From the NCBI RefSeq assembly GCF_024169245.1, contig NZ_JALJWP010000001.1, positions 3,473,501 to 3,537,500 on the forward strand: DNA of 64,000 nt. The letters are read 5' to 3'. The DNA is from Pseudomonas koreensis (GTDB taxonomy: Bacteria > Pseudomonadota > Gammaproteobacteria > Pseudomonadales > Pseudomonadaceae). A program made the position numbers and the translations under genes. Below the pieces are notes generated by a model. The model saw only the letters and a list, made by a program, of their open reading frames with translations, was not told where the DNA came from and did not search any database. This document shows positions 8,946 through 19,014 of this stretch, in pieces; positions within the stretch are counted from its first letter, which is position 1; each line of letters starts with the position of its first letter.

Positions 8946-9974
8946 ATGCAACGCTATGCTGAAAAATTTCATCAACTGATCCGGAGCCTGCTGCTTGTGT
9001 CCGTGCTAACTGCGACCGGCGCTCAGGCGGCGGAAAAGATCGACCTGATCATCGATACTGATCCAGGCGCTGACGACGTGGTCGCCTTGCTCTTCGCGCT
9101 GGCATCGCCCGACGAGTTGAATATCCGCGCTCTCACTACCGTCGCCGGCAATGTGCGTCTGGACAAGACCTCGCGAAACGCGCGCCTGGCTCGCGAATGG
9201 GCGGGGCGCGAAGACGTGCCGGTGTACGCTGGCGCGCCGAAACCGCTGATGCGCACGCCGATCTACGCCGAGAACATTCATGGCAAGGAAGGCCTGTCGG
9301 GCGTCACGGTTCACGAACCGAAGAAAGGCCTGGCGCAAGGCAGTGCGGTCAACTATTTGATCGACACCCTTAAATCAGCCAAGCCACACAGCATCACCAT
9401 TGCCATGCTCGGTCCACAGACCAATCTGGCGCTGGCGCTGATCCAGGAGCCGGAGATTGTACAGGGCATCAAGGAAGTGGTGATCATGGGCGGGGCGCAT
9501 TTCAACGGTGGCAACATCACCCCCGTCGCCGAATTCAACCTGTTCGCTGATCCACAGGCTGCCGAGGTGGTTCTCAAGAGCGGGGTGAAGCTTACGTATC
9601 TGCCGCTGGACGTGACGCACAAGATCTTGACCAGTGACGCACGCCTCAAGCAGATTGCCGCGCTCAATAACAATGCGAGCAAGATCGTCGGCGACATTCT
9701 CAACGAATATATCAAGGGCGATATGGAGCACTACGGCATTCCCGGCGGCCCGGTGCATGACGCGACTGTTGTGGCGTATCTGCTCAAACCTGAGCTGTTT
9801 ACCGGTCGGGCCGTCAATGTCGTGGTGGATAGTCGGGAAGGTCCGACATTCGGCCAGACCATTGTTGACTGGTACGACGGTCTGAAAGCACCGAAGAATG
9901 CGTTCTGGGTCGAAAATGGCGACGCCCAGGGATTCTTTGATTTGCTGACCGAGCGCCTGAAACGCCTCAAATAA
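8946..9974 (+). CDS. Secreted nucleoside hydrolase
   Basis: A 342-residue inosine/uridine-preferring nucleoside hydrolase family protein. The N-terminus is a signal peptide (about residues 1-29, ending GAQA). The metal-binding signature DTDPGADDVVALL follows at 37-49, and VIMGGAHFNGGNITPVAEFN and GPVHDATVV further on fit the active-site loops of the family. It should release ribose from nucleosides in the periplasm. As last gene of the rbs operon it would supply the substrate of RbsB, which explains its position. ACAAGGAAT lies ahead of the ATG. Cytoplasmic RihA/B/C enzymes lack the signal peptide. Confidence 0.88.
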   Translation: MQRYAEKFHQLIRSLLLVSVLTATGAQAAEKIDLIIDTDPGADDVVALLFALASPDELNIRALTTVAGNVRLDKTSRNARLAREWAGREDVPVYAGAPKPLMRTPIYAENIHGKEGLSGVTVHEPKKGLAQGSAVNYLIDTLKSAKPHSITIAMLGPQTNLALALIQEPEIVQGIKEVVIMGGAHFNGGNITPVAEFNLFADPQAAEVVLKSGVKLTYLPLDVTHKILTSDARLKQIAALNNNASKIVGDILNEYIKGDMEHYGIPGGPVHDATVVAYLLKPELFTGRAVNVVVDSREGPTFGQTIVDWYDGLKAPKNAFWVENGDAQGFFDLLTERLKRLK

Positions 9975-9983
9975 CTCCGCTGA

Positions 9984-10008
9984 CCCGCAGGCTGCTGCCT
10001 GCGGGTTT
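9984..10008 (+). terminator. rbs operon terminator
   Basis: CCCGCAGG (9984-9991), loop CTGCTG and CCTGCGGG (9998-10005), followed by TTTCATT. A stable 8-base-pair stem 10 bases after the nucleoside hydrolase stop. It may also serve the convergent gene that ends at 10008. Confidence 0.65.
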
Positions 10009-10208
10009 CATTGCGCGTGTTCGGCCGGTACGGTCGGGTATCGTTCGAATACCTGATTGATGAATTGTTGCGCCGCCTCGATTCCCAGCTCCTTGACCAA
10101 TAGATCGATGCCGATCAGCGCCAGCTCTTCCGTCGTACCGGGGCTGTAAGAGCTGTGTCCGTCTGCCCATTTGGCTTTGATGTCGGCGTCGATGCTGAGG
10201 CTGGTCAT
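10008..10208 (-). CDS. Small hypothetical protein
   Basis: A 66-residue reading beginning MTSLSIDADIKAKWADG and ending with a predicted helical segment LVKELGIEAAQQFINQVFERYP. I do not recognise it. I prefer the ATG at 10208 because the composition becomes protein-like there, although its ribosome site is weak. In-frame ATGs also occur at 10253, 10286 and 10307. It is convergent with the rbs operon. Codon use and amphipathic helices support a real gene. Confidence 0.5.
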   Translation of the reverse strand: MTSLSIDADIKAKWADGHSSYSPGTTEELALIGIDLLVKELGIEAAQQFINQVFERYPTVPAEHAQ

Positions 10209-10339
10209 GAGAAGGCTCGAAAAGTCAGGATGTCTGTTTTTCGAGTTAACCATTTTGCGCGGCGTTTGGCACTGCGACTTAGGCATGAGCGGAGTGGTAT
10301 GCGACACTTGGTCTTTTACGGCTTACCAAGGACCCTGTT

Positions 10340-10642
10340 GTGCAGATCGATCTGAATACCCCTGACGGCCTCACACTCGAAGCTGTGCGCCAATTGCTCG
10401 CCTCGGCCAGCGATGACGAACACACGCAGTTGCGCGTGTCCAAGGGCGGCATCGCCTGGCTGTCCACAGTGACTGGCGGGCAGGATGTCGACGGTCTGCT
10501 GTTTCGCCTGGAAACCTGGGCAAAGGGCTCCGGCTATGTAGGCAAGGTTGCGGCCAGCGATGAAGTCTGGGTGATGCAGATTTTCAACGCGCTCAAGGAC
10601 AACTGGCCGAATCCGCCCTTTGATTACATCGACGTTTATTGA
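10340..10642 (+). CDS. Conserved hypothetical protein
   Basis: A 100-residue acidic soluble protein starting at GTG, with AAGGA seven bases upstream. The sequence LDTPDG-like start, LRVSKGGIAWLSTVTGG, VDGLLFRLETWAKGSGYVG and VWVMQIFNALKDNWPNPP looks well folded, but I recognise no family. It stands alone between short intergenic regions. Confidence 0.65.
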   Translation: MQIDLNTPDGLTLEAVRQLLASASDDEHTQLRVSKGGIAWLSTVTGGQDVDGLLFRLETWAKGSGYVGKVAASDEVWVMQIFNALKDNWPNPPFDYIDVY

Positions 10643-10808
10643 GCGTTGTTAATATTCAGTCACGATTGTTTGATGAGCCGGACAGGGCAGCTCAGGCACA
10701 CTCGGCATTTTTCCGCTCGTGGGGCAGGGCATGGCTCTGGCCGTGAAACCAAACGCCGAGCTGGCGGTCGCACGATCTCTGCTTAACATTTGAAAACAAG
10801 GAGGCTTC

Positions 10809-11126
10809 ATGCCTTTGAAGTTCGCGACACTGGGTGCACTTATGGCCGCTGCTCTATTGGCTGGTTGCAGCACAACCTCCAGCGAGTCGGCAAAGGAGCC
10901 CGTGGCGGCTGAATCAGGAAATAGCCGCTGCGAAGCATCGGCAGCACAATTTGCCGTCGGCAAGAAAGCATCCCCTGAGCTGCTGGATCAGGCGCGTGCC
11001 AAGGCTGGAGCGCAAAACGCGCGCTTCCTCAAGCCGAACGACATGATCACTCTGGAATATCGCTCCGACCGGCTGAACCTGAACACCGACAACAACCTGG
11101 TGGTTACCCGCGTCAACTGCGGCTGA
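10809..11126 (+). CDS. I78-family peptidase inhibitor lipoprotein
   Basis: A 105-residue lipoprotein with signal and lipobox ALLAGC, so Cys20 is the lipidation site. The C-terminal half fits inhibitor family I78: a C-x-A start, FAVGKKASPELLDQARAKAGA, then RFLKPNDMITLEYRSDRLNL and a terminal VVTRVNCG. Family members inhibit serine peptidases, and this one would act in the periplasm or outer membrane. AAGGAGG precedes the ATG. A bidirectional terminator follows. Confidence 0.8.
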   Translation: MPLKFATLGALMAAALLAGCSTTSSESAKEPVAAESGNSRCEASAAQFAVGKKASPELLDQARAKAGAQNARFLKPNDMITLEYRSDRLNLNTDNNLVVTRVNCG

Positions 11127-11145
11127 GTCCTTTTGTTTCAGGCAT

Positions 11146-11177
11146 AAAAAACCCCGTCACCTGGACGGGGTTTTTTT
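11146..11177. terminator. Bidirectional terminator
   Basis: AAAAAACCCCGTC, loop ACCTG and GACGGGGTTTTTTT. A-rich on one side and T-rich on the other, it can terminate both the inhibitor gene (plus) and the cold-shock gene (minus). Confidence 0.9.
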
Positions 11178-11191
11178 AGTGCGCCGAGAAA

Positions 11192-11404
11192 TTACTCTGG
11201 GCGAACCTGTGCAGCTTGCATACCCTTTTGGCCTTTCTCAGCCACGAAAGAGACGGTCTGGCCTTCTTTCAGGCTTTTGAAACCGTCGGATTCGATAGCT
11301 TTGAAGTGTACGAACAGGTCGTCACCGCCACCTTGAGGAGTGATGAAGCCGAAGCCTTTTTCATCGTTGAACCATTTAACGGTGCCGGTTTGGCGATTAG
11401 ACAT
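11192..11404 (-). CDS. Cold-shock protein, CspA family
   Basis: A 70-residue single cold-shock domain. RNP1 is KGFGFITP and RNP2 is LFVHFKAI, with [13 protein letters not shown] at the start. It binds single-stranded RNA and DNA as an RNA chaperone. The ATG at 11404 has GGAG upstream. The reading continues 21 codons further 5', but these look non-coding. The long AT-rich stretch upstream (11405-11694, about 290 bases) contains no gene and probably holds its promoter and a structured 5' leader, as is usual for csp genes. Confidence 0.9.
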   Translation of the reverse strand: MSNRQTGTVKWFNDEKGFGFITPQGGGDDLFVHFKAIESDGFKSLKEGQTVSFVAEKGQKGMQAAQVRPE

Positions 11405-11694
11405 GGTGTATCTCCAAGAAACATATATTTTCAGTAGTACTGTGCTGCTCAGGCCAACTGGGCACACCCGGGTATCATAGTCGAAATGTTCGCTTTGGTA
11501 GCCCCCCGGACGTGCTGTTTGCCAATCAGTCGTGTTTTCTTTACCGCCTGTTTCTGCTGAAAGCCCCGGTTTGAAAGGCTTGCAGCGAAACGTAAAGACG
11601 ATAAAAAAACCTGTAAAACCTGCATAAATCGTCCAAAAAGGCTCATTTCCAACACTTTTTTCGGCCTTTCAAGCGATCAGGATGCTCGGTTTTG

Positions 11695-11997
11695 TTATTT
11701 TTTCGCCGGGGTATTTGCTTTGCATTTGGCGATCTGGCCAAGGGCTTTCTGCTGCAGTTCCGGAGCCGCCTTGTTGTCCATCAATGCCTGAATATCGCTG
11801 GCCGGATAGGACTTGATGGCGTCAGCACCGCAAGCGCAGTGCGATTTCGCTGCAGCAGCACCGATTTGTGGGGTGGCAGCCTGGGTGCACTGGGCCATGT
11901 ACTTCTCGCGCTCGCCCTTCGGCCAGTCGGCATGGGCGCTCAGTGGCAGCAGCAGAACGACGGGGGCGACGGCGGCGAATAAGCTTTTCAGACGCAT
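11695..11997 (-). CDS. Secreted small cysteine-containing protein
   Basis: A 100-residue protein with signal peptide (MRLKSLFAAVAPVV through SAHA, about 23 residues). The mature part DWPKGEREKYMAQC has four cysteines (MAQC, SHCAC, AKC), consistent with two disulphides or a metal site. AAGGAG sits nine bases before the ATG at 11997. It is probably periplasmic; I recognise no function. Confidence 0.7.
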   Translation of the reverse strand: MRLKSLFAAVAPVVLLLPLSAHADWPKGEREKYMAQCTQAATPQIGAAAAKSHCACGADAIKSYPASDIQALMDNKAAPELQQKALGQIAKCKANTPAKK

Positions 11998-12156
11998 GCG
12001 AGGATGCTCCTTGTGGGTCAATGTCTTGTTATCTGAGGGCGCAAGGCCCGATCAAGTTCAGCACTCTGGCATAAAAACGGACATTTGGCCTTCTGCCAAA
12101 TCAGGGCGTAGGCGACCGCTCATCTGTGCTAGCATGCCGGGCTCAAGCGTTCTCAG

Positions 12157-12183
12157 GCTTCGGATGACCTTCAGTCCCGAAGC
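12157..12183 (+). promoter_or_regulatory. thrS leader stem-loop 1
   Basis: GCTTCGG (12157-12163) and CCGAAGC (12177-12183) form a perfect 7-base-pair stem with a 13-base loop in the 345-base gene-free region 12022-12367 upstream of thrS. Its role is unknown; it could be the 5' part of the structured thrS leader. Confidence 0.4.
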
Positions 12184-12254
12184 GGTCGGCGTGCGAATTT
12201 TCCCGATTTGAATCCCAGTCACTCTGGTTCGGTTTTCCGGTTGGCCGCAAGGCT

Positions 12255-12273
12255 CCTGCCGCTGTAAGGCAGG
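12255..12273 (+). promoter_or_regulatory. thrS leader hairpin with UGU anticodon-like loop
   Basis: CCTGCC and GGCAGG form a 6-base-pair stem around a 7-base loop GCTGTAA. The middle triplet of the loop is TGT, a threonine anticodon, followed by A, as in a tRNA anticodon loop. It lies 113 to 95 bases ahead of the thrS ATG. Confidence 0.5.
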
Positions 12274-12327
12274 CGTTCGTCATTGAATGGCCTGGATCGG
12301 ATCTTGTACTGGCTCATCCCAACCCAC

Positions 12328-12348
12328 GTGACCTTTGGTAGGGGTCAC
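12328..12348 (+). promoter_or_regulatory. thrS operator-like hairpin with GGU anticodon-like loop
   Basis: GTGACC and GGTCAC, plus one T-G pair, make a 7-base-pair stem around the 7-base loop TTGGTAG. This loop has U33, anticodon GGU (threonine) and A37 exactly where tRNA-Thr has them. It stands directly upstream of the AGGAGAGGAGG ribosome site, the position of domain 2 of the E. coli thrS operator, where ThrRS binds and blocks its own translation. Confidence 0.6.
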
Positions 12349-12367
12349 CACTAGGAGAGGAGGCGCC

Positions 12368-14290
12368 ATGCCAACTATTACTCTTCCCGACGGCAGTCAA
12401 CGTTCATTCGATCACCCGGTTTCCGTAGCCGAGGTCGCCGCATCCATTGGTGCAGGTCTGGCCAAGGCCACGCTCGCCGGCAAGGTCAATGGCCAACTGG
12501 TCGACGCCAGCGACATCATCAGCAGCGACGCGACCGTGCAAATCATTACGCCAAAGGATGAAGAGGGGCTGGAGATCATTCGCCACTCTTGCGCGCACCT
12601 GGTCGGCCACGCGGTCAAACAGCTGTACCCGACCGCGAAGATGGTCATCGGTCCGGTCATCGACGAAGGCTTCTATTACGACATCGCCTACGAGCGTCCT
12701 TTCACGCCGGAAGACATGGCGGCCATCGAACAGCGCATGCAGCAGCTGATCGAGAAGGATTACGACGTCATCAAGAAAGTCACTCCGCGCGCCGAAGTGA
12801 TCGAAGTGTTCAAGGCCCGTGGCGAGGACTACAAGCTGCGTCTGGTCGAAGACATGCCGAACGAGCAGACCATGGGTCTGTACTATCACGAAGAATACGT
12901 CGACATGTGCCGCGGTCCGCACGTGCCGAACACACGTTTCCTGAAATCCTTCAAGCTGACCAAGCTGTCGGGCGCCTACTGGCGCGGCGACGCCAAGAAC
13001 GAGCAATTGCAGCGCGTTTACGGCACCGCCTGGGCTGACAAGAAGCAGTTGGCGGCGTACATCCAGCGCATCGAAGAAGCTGAAAAGCGCGATCACCGCA
13101 AGATCGGCAAGCGTCTGGGCCTGTTTCACACCCAGGAAGAATCCCCGGGCATGGTGTTCTGGCACCCGAACGGCTGGACTCTGTATCAGGTGCTTGAGCA
13201 GTACATGCGCAAGATCCAGCGCGACAACGGTTACCTTGAGATCAAGACTCCTCAAGTCGTCGATCGCAGCCTGTGGGAGAAATCCGGGCACTGGGCCAAC
13301 TACGCCGACAACATGTTCACCACTCAGTCGGAAAACCGCGACTACGCCATCAAGCCGATGAACTGCCCGTGCCACGTGCAGGTGTTCAATCAGGGCCTGA
13401 AAAGCTACCGCGAGTTGCCGATGCGTCTGGCCGAGTTCGGTGCCTGCCACCGTAACGAGCCATCGGGTGCGTTGCACGGCATCATGCGCGTGCGAGCGTT
13501 CACTCAGGACGACGCGCACATCTTCTGCACCGAAGAGCAGATGCAGGCCGAGTCCGCTGCGTTCATCAAGCTGACCATGGACGTCTATCGCGATTTCGGC
13601 TTTACCGAAGTCGAGATGAAACTGTCCACTCGTCCGGAAAAACGCGTCGGCTCCGATGAATTGTGGGATCGCGCTGAAGCGGCATTGGCTGCAGCCCTTG
13701 ATTCCGCTGGTCTGCCGTACGATCTGCAGCCGGGCGAGGGTGCCTTTTACGGGCCGAAGATTGAGTTCTCGCTGAAAGATTGTCTCGGTCGCGTCTGGCA
13801 GTGTGGTACCTTGCAGCTCGATTTTAACCTGCCTGTCCGTTTGGGCGCTGAATACGTCTCTGAAGACAACAGCCGCAAACATCCTGTGATGCTCCACCGG
13901 GCGATCCTCGGCTCGTTCGAGCGTTTCGTCGGGATTCTGATCGAGCACTACGAAGGTGCTTTCCCTGCGTGGCTCGCGCCAACCCAGGCGGTGATCATGA
14001 ATATCACTGATAAACAGGCAGATTTTGTTGCAGAGGTCGAAAAAACTCTCAACGAAAGCGGATTTCGTGCCAAGTCCGACTTGAGAAATGAAAAGATCGG
14101 CTTTAAAATCCGCGAGCATACTTTGCTCAAGGTTCCCTATCTTTTGGTTATCGGAGATAAGGAAGTCGAGATGCAGACTGTCGCTGTGCGTACTCGTGAA
14201 GGTGCTGACCTGGGCTCGATGCCCGTCGCCCGGTTCGCTGAGTTTCTCGCGCAAGCGGTTTCCCGGCGTGGTCGCCCAGATTCGGAGTAA
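12368..14290 (+). CDS. thrS: Threonyl-tRNA synthetase
   Basis: A 640-residue class II synthetase that charges tRNA-Thr. It has an N-terminal TGS domain (about 1-62), the editing domain with [16 protein letters not shown] (the HxxxH metal and editing site), and a catalytic core with [10 protein letters not shown] (zinc Cys), [10 protein letters not shown] (motif 2) and [13 protein letters not shown] (motif 3). The anticodon-binding domain lies at the C-terminus. I chose ATG 12368 because of the strong AGGAGAGGAGG site and the [10 protein letters not shown] start usual for the family. An in-frame ATG at 12335 lies inside the leader hairpin. The leader suggests translational autoregulation. The stop touches the infC start. 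Confidence 0.97.
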   Translation: MPTITLPDGSQRSFDHPVSVAEVAASIGAGLAKATLAGKVNGQLVDASDIISSDATVQIITPKDEEGLEIIRHSCAHLVGHAVKQLYPTAKMVIGPVIDEGFYYDIAYERPFTPEDMAAIEQRMQQLIEKDYDVIKKVTPRAEVIEVFKARGEDYKLRLVEDMPNEQTMGLYYHEEYVDMCRGPHVPNTRFLKSFKLTKLSGAYWRGDAKNEQLQRVYGTAWADKKQLAAYIQRIEEAEKRDHRKIGKRLGLFHTQEESPGMVFWHPNGWTLYQVLEQYMRKIQRDNGYLEIKTPQVVDRSLWEKSGHWANYADNMFTTQSENRDYAIKPMNCPCHVQVFNQGLKSYRELPMRLAEFGACHRNEPSGALHGIMRVRAFTQDDAHIFCTEEQMQAESAAFIKLTMDVYRDFGFTEVEMKLSTRPEKRVGSDELWDRAEAALAAALDSAGLPYDLQPGEGAFYGPKIEFSLKDCLGRVWQCGTLQLDFNLPVRLGAEYVSEDNSRKHPVMLHRAILGSFERFVGILIEHYEGAFPAWLAPTQAVIMNITDKQADFVAEVEKTLNESGFRAKSDLRNEKIGFKIREHTLLKVPYLLVIGDKEVEMQTVAVRTREGADLGSMPVARFAEFLAQAVSRRGRPDSE

Positions 14291-14841
14291 TTATTATTAA
14301 GCGTGAAATGAGACAAGATAAACGAGCTGCACCGAAAGCCCCGATCAACGAGAATATCTCGGCACGCGAGGTTCGGTTAATTGGCGCTGATGGCGAGCAG
14401 ATTGGCATCGTCTCGATTGATGAAGCGCTTCGTATCGCTGAAGAAGCAAAGCTTGATCTGGTGGAAATCTCCGCCGATGCAGTCCCGCCTGTTTGCCGGG
14501 TGATGGACTACGGCAAATCGATCTTCGAGAAGAAGAAGCAGATTGCCGCGGCGAAGAAAAACCAGAAGCAGATTCAGGTTAAAGAAATCAAGTTTCGTCC
14601 AGGGACGGAGGAAGGGGATTACCAGGTAAAACTGCGCAACCTGGTACGTTTCCTGAGTGACGGGGACAGGGCCAAGGTATCCTTGCGATTCCGCGGCCGT
14701 GAGATGGCCCACCAGGAGCTGGGGATGGAACTCCTCAAGCGGGTTGAACAAGACCTGCTCGAGTACGGTTCGGTCGAACAGCATCCTAAGATGGAAGGAC
14801 GCCAGCTGATCATGGTCATCGCCCCGAAAAAGAAGAAGTAA
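14290..14841 (+). CDS. infC: Translation initiation factor IF-3, AUU start
   Basis: IF-3 binds the 30S subunit, discriminates the initiation codon and prevents premature 50S joining. The 183-residue reading begins at ATT. Three ATT codons in a row (14290, 14293, 14296) precede AAG-CGT-GAA-ATG. The ribosome site CGGAG (14283-14287) is inside the end of thrS. The N-terminal domain ([13 protein letters not shown]) and C-terminal domain ([34 protein letters not shown]) are complete. A rare AUU start is the hallmark of infC autoregulation in E. coli. The ATG at 14308 has no suitably spaced ribosome site. Which ATT is used cannot be decided here. Confidence 0.93.
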   Translation: MIIKREMRQDKRAAPKAPINENISAREVRLIGADGEQIGIVSIDEALRIAEEAKLDLVEISADAVPPVCRVMDYGKSIFEKKKQIAAAKKNQKQIQVKEIKFRPGTEEGDYQVKLRNLVRFLSDGDRAKVSLRFRGREMAHQELGMELLKRVEQDLLEYGSVEQHPKMEGRQLIMVIAPKKKK

Positions 14842-14901
14842 TCAACAGGGCACGGCAGGCCTTCTGATTATGTTTATCAACTGAATGCGGAGTATCCGAA
14901 C

Positions 14902-15096
14902 ATGCCAAAAATGAAAACCAAAAGTGGTGCTGCCAAGCGGTTTCTGAAAACTGCTAACGGCATCAAGCACAAGCACGCTTTCAAGAGCCACATCCTGACT
15001 AAAATGTCGACCAAGCGTAAGCGTCAACTGCGCGGTAGCAGCTTGCTGCATCCGTCTGACGTGGCAAAAGTCGAGCGCATGCTGCGCCTTCGTTAA
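14902..15096 (+). CDS. rpmI: 50S ribosomal protein L35
   Basis: A 64-residue very basic protein starting [17 protein letters not shown], with [10 protein letters not shown] and KRKRQLRG, the standard L35 sequence. It is preceded by CGGAG, lies between infC and rplT as in all gamma-proteobacteria, and is probably under L20 translational control together with rplT. Confidence 0.97.
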   Translation: MPKMKTKSGAAKRFLKTANGIKHKHAFKSHILTKMSTKRKRQLRGSSLLHPSDVAKVERMLRLR

Positions 15097-15123
15097 TTTA
15101 GTCAAGAATAGAGGAAGTAACTC

Positions 15124-15480
15124 ATGGCTCGTGTAAAGCGTGGCGTCATTGCCCGTAAGCGTCACAAAAAAATTCTGAAACTTGCTAAAGGCTACTACGG
15201 CGCACGCTCCCGCGTATTCCGTGTTGCCAAGCAAGCGGTAATCAAGGCAGGCCAGTACGCCTACCGTGACCGTCGTCAGAAAAAACGTCAGTTCCGCGCT
15301 CTGTGGATCGCTCGTATCAACGCTGGTGCTCGTGTTAACGGTCTGTCCTACAGCCGTTTCATCGCTGGCCTGAAAAAAGCGTCCATCGAGATCGACCGTA
15401 AGGTTCTGGCTGATCTGGCAGTGAACGAAAAAGCGGCGTTTGCTGCGATTGTCGAGAAAGCTAAAGCCACCTTGGCTTAA
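15124..15480 (+). CDS. rplT: 50S ribosomal protein L20
   Basis: A 118-residue basic protein beginning [19 protein letters not shown], with the family motif [20 protein letters not shown]. It is an early 23S rRNA-binding assembly protein and, in E. coli, the repressor of its own operon. AGAGGAAG lies ahead of the ATG. Confidence 0.97.
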
Positions 15481-15499
15481 GTACCCCCGACAGTCACCC

Positions 15500-15519
15500 G
15501 GCCTCACCTCTGTGGGGCC
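15500..15519 (+). promoter_or_regulatory. Stem-loop upstream of the rplT-pheS terminator
   Basis: GGCCTCAC and GTGGGGCC form an 8-base-pair stem (one G-T) with a 4-base loop. It lies 16 bases before the terminator stem at 15536-15571 and could be part of an attenuation structure, but I see no leader peptide rich in Phe codons. Confidence 0.35.
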
Positions 15520-15535
15520 AGGTGTTAAACGTCAT

Positions 15536-16606
<1,071 letters not shown>

Positions 16607-16632
16607 TCGTAACGAATTCTTAGGAGAGCAGG

Positions 16633-19011
16633 ATGAAATTCAGTGAACAATGGCTGCGTGGCTGGGTTAGCCCGCAGGTAGATCGCGACGAGCTGGTTGC
16701 CCGTCTGTCGATGGCCGGTCTTGAGGTCGATAGTGTTACTCCGGCCGCCGGTGTATTCAGTGGCGTCGTGGTGGGCGAAGTGCTGAGCACTGAGCAGCAC
16801 CCGGACGCCGACAAGTTGCGTGTGTGCCAGGTCAGCAAGGGCGCGGAAACCTTTCAGGTCGTGTGCGGAGCGCCAAATGTGCGCCCGGGCCTGAAGATTC
16901 CATTCGCCATGATCGGCGCAGAACTGCCGGGCGACTTCAAGATCAAGAAAGCCAAGCTGCGCGGCGTCGAGTCCAACGGCATGCTGTGCTCGCAAGCAGA
17001 GTTGCAGGTCGGTGAAGGCAACGACGGTCTGATGGAGCTGCCGGCCGACGCGCCAGTGGGCGAAGACTTCCGTGTGTACCTGGATCTGGAAGACGCCAGC
17101 ATCGAGGTCGACCTGACCCCGAACCGTGGCGACTGCCTGTCCCTGGCCGGTCTGGCCCGTGAAGTCGGCGCTCTGTACGCCGTGCCGGTCACCCGCCCTG
17201 TAGTGGCTGCGGTTCCCGCTGTACACGACGAAGTGCGTTCGGTCGAGGTGCTGGCGCCAGCAGCCTGTCCACGTTACTTGGGTCGGGTCATCCGTAACGT
17301 CGATCTGTCCAGGCCAACCCCGCTGTGGATGGTTGAGCGTTTGCGTCGTGCTGACGTGCGCAGCATCGACGCTGCCGTCGACATCACCAACTACGTGATG
17401 CTCGAATTGGGTCAGCCGTTGCACGCTTTCGATCTTGCCGAAATCAATGGCGGCATTCGTGTGCGCATGGCTGAAGAGGGCGAGAAGCTGGTGCTGCTCG
17501 ACGGTCAGGAAGTCAGCCTGCGTAGCGATACGCTGGTCATCGCCGACCACACTCGTGCATTGGCGATCGCTGGTGTCATGGGTGGCGAGCACAGCGGCGT
17601 TTCCGCGACCACGCGTGATGTGTTCCTTGAATCCGCGTTCTTCGATCAGATCGCCGTGGCTGGCAAGGCGCGGTCCTACGGTCTGCACACCGACGCTTCG
17701 CATCGTTACGAGCGTGGCGTTGACTGGCAACTGGCCCGTGAAGCCATGGAGCGCGCCACTGGCCTGCTGTTGGAAATCACCGGCGGCGAAGCTGGCCCGA
17801 TCATCGAGACCGTCAGCGAGCAACATCTGCCGTCGATCGCGCCGATCACTCTGCGTGCCCAGCGCATCACTCAGATGCTCGGCATGGAAATGGATTCGGC
17901 ACAGGTCGAGCGTCTGCTCAGTGCCCTGGGCCTGAACATTAGCGCTGACGGGGAAGGGCAGTGGCGCGTCGAAGTGCCAAGCCACCGCTTCGATATCAGT
18001 CTGGAAGTCGACCTGATCGAAGAACTGGCTCGTCTGTACGGTTACAATCGTCTGCCGGTTCGCTACCCGCAAGCGCGCCTGGCGCCGCAAGCCAAGGCTG
18101 AAGCGCGTAGCGATCTGCCTGAGCTGCGCCGTCTGCTGGTCGCGCGGGGTTATCAGGAAGCGATTACCTACAGCTTCATCGATCCGAAGCAGTTCGAGCT
18201 GTTCAACCCGGGCGTCGAGCCACTGTTGCTGGCCAATCCGATTTCCAACGACATGGCGGCCATGCGTTCGTCGCTGTGGCCAGGTCTGGTCAAGGCGCTG
18301 CAGCACAACCTCAACCGCCAGCAGGATCGCGTCCGTCTGTTCGAGAGTGGTCTGCGCTTCGTCGGCCAGCTTGAAGGCTTGAAGCAAGAGCCGATGCTGT
18401 CCGGTGTTGTCTGCGGTAGCCGCTTGCCGGAAGGCTGGGCGCAGGGTCGCGACACCGTCGACTTCTTCGATGTGAAGGCCGATGTTGAAGCGGTGCTGAG
18501 TTTCGCCGGTGCACTGGACTCGTTCACTTTCGCTCCGGGCAAACATCCGGCGCTGCATCCGGGTCAGACTGCGCGCATTGAGCGGGAAGGTCGCGAAGTG
18601 GGCTTCATCGGTGCAATCCACCCAGAATTGTCGAAAACTCTCGGGCTGGATCGTCCGGTGTTCGTTTTCGAGCTGGTTCTGGCGGAAGTGGCACTCGGTA
18701 AAATGCCCAAATTCCACGAGTTGTCGCGCTTTCCTGAAGTGCGTCGTGACCTTGCATTGATCGCGCAAAAAGACGTCGCAGCCTCGGCTGTACTGGACGT
18801 AATCCGTGAAAATGCAGGCGAATGGCTCACAGAGCTCAGGCTGTTTGACGTGTATCAGGGTAAAGGTATTGATCCTGATAGAAAAAGCCTTGCAGTCGGC
18901 TTGACCTGGCAGCATCCATCGCGCACTCTTAATGACGATGAGGTGAATTCGACGACGCAAAATATCCTCACCTCGCTCGAACAAAGGTTGAACGCCACGT
19001 TAAGGAAGTGA
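16633..19011 (+). CDS. pheT: Phenylalanyl-tRNA synthetase beta subunit
   Basis: A 792-residue subunit for tRNA binding and editing. Order: an OB-fold tRNA-binding domain (about 40-150, VGEVLSTEQHPDADKLRVCQV), B3/B4 editing domain (about 200-400, TDASHRYERGVDWQLA), B5, the catalytic-like core (about 480-680), and the FDX-ACB anticodon-binding domain at the end (SRFPEVRRDLALI through SLEQRLNATLRK). TTAGGAGAG precedes the ATG. It ends 3 bases before ihfA. Confidence 0.97.
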   Translation: MKFSEQWLRGWVSPQVDRDELVARLSMAGLEVDSVTPAAGVFSGVVVGEVLSTEQHPDADKLRVCQVSKGAETFQVVCGAPNVRPGLKIPFAMIGAELPGDFKIKKAKLRGVESNGMLCSQAELQVGEGNDGLMELPADAPVGEDFRVYLDLEDASIEVDLTPNRGDCLSLAGLAREVGALYAVPVTRPVVAAVPAVHDEVRSVEVLAPAACPRYLGRVIRNVDLSRPTPLWMVERLRRADVRSIDAAVDITNYVMLELGQPLHAFDLAEINGGIRVRMAEEGEKLVLLDGQEVSLRSDTLVIADHTRALAIAGVMGGEHSGVSATTRDVFLESAFFDQIAVAGKARSYGLHTDASHRYERGVDWQLAREAMERATGLLLEITGGEAGPIIETVSEQHLPSIAPITLRAQRITQMLGMEMDSAQVERLLSALGLNISADGEGQWRVEVPSHRFDISLEVDLIEELARLYGYNRLPVRYPQARLAPQAKAEARSDLPELRRLLVARGYQEAITYSFIDPKQFELFNPGVEPLLLANPISNDMAAMRSSLWPGLVKALQHNLNRQQDRVRLFESGLRFVGQLEGLKQEPMLSGVVCGSRLPEGWAQGRDTVDFFDVKADVEAVLSFAGALDSFTFAPGKHPALHPGQTARIEREGREVGFIGAIHPELSKTLGLDRPVFVFELVLAEVALGKMPKFHELSRFPEVRRDLALIAQKDVAASAVLDVIRENAGEWLTELRLFDVYQGKGIDPDRKSLAVGLTWQHPSRTLNDDEVNSTTQNILTSLEQRLNATLRK

Positions 19012-19014
19012 CGT

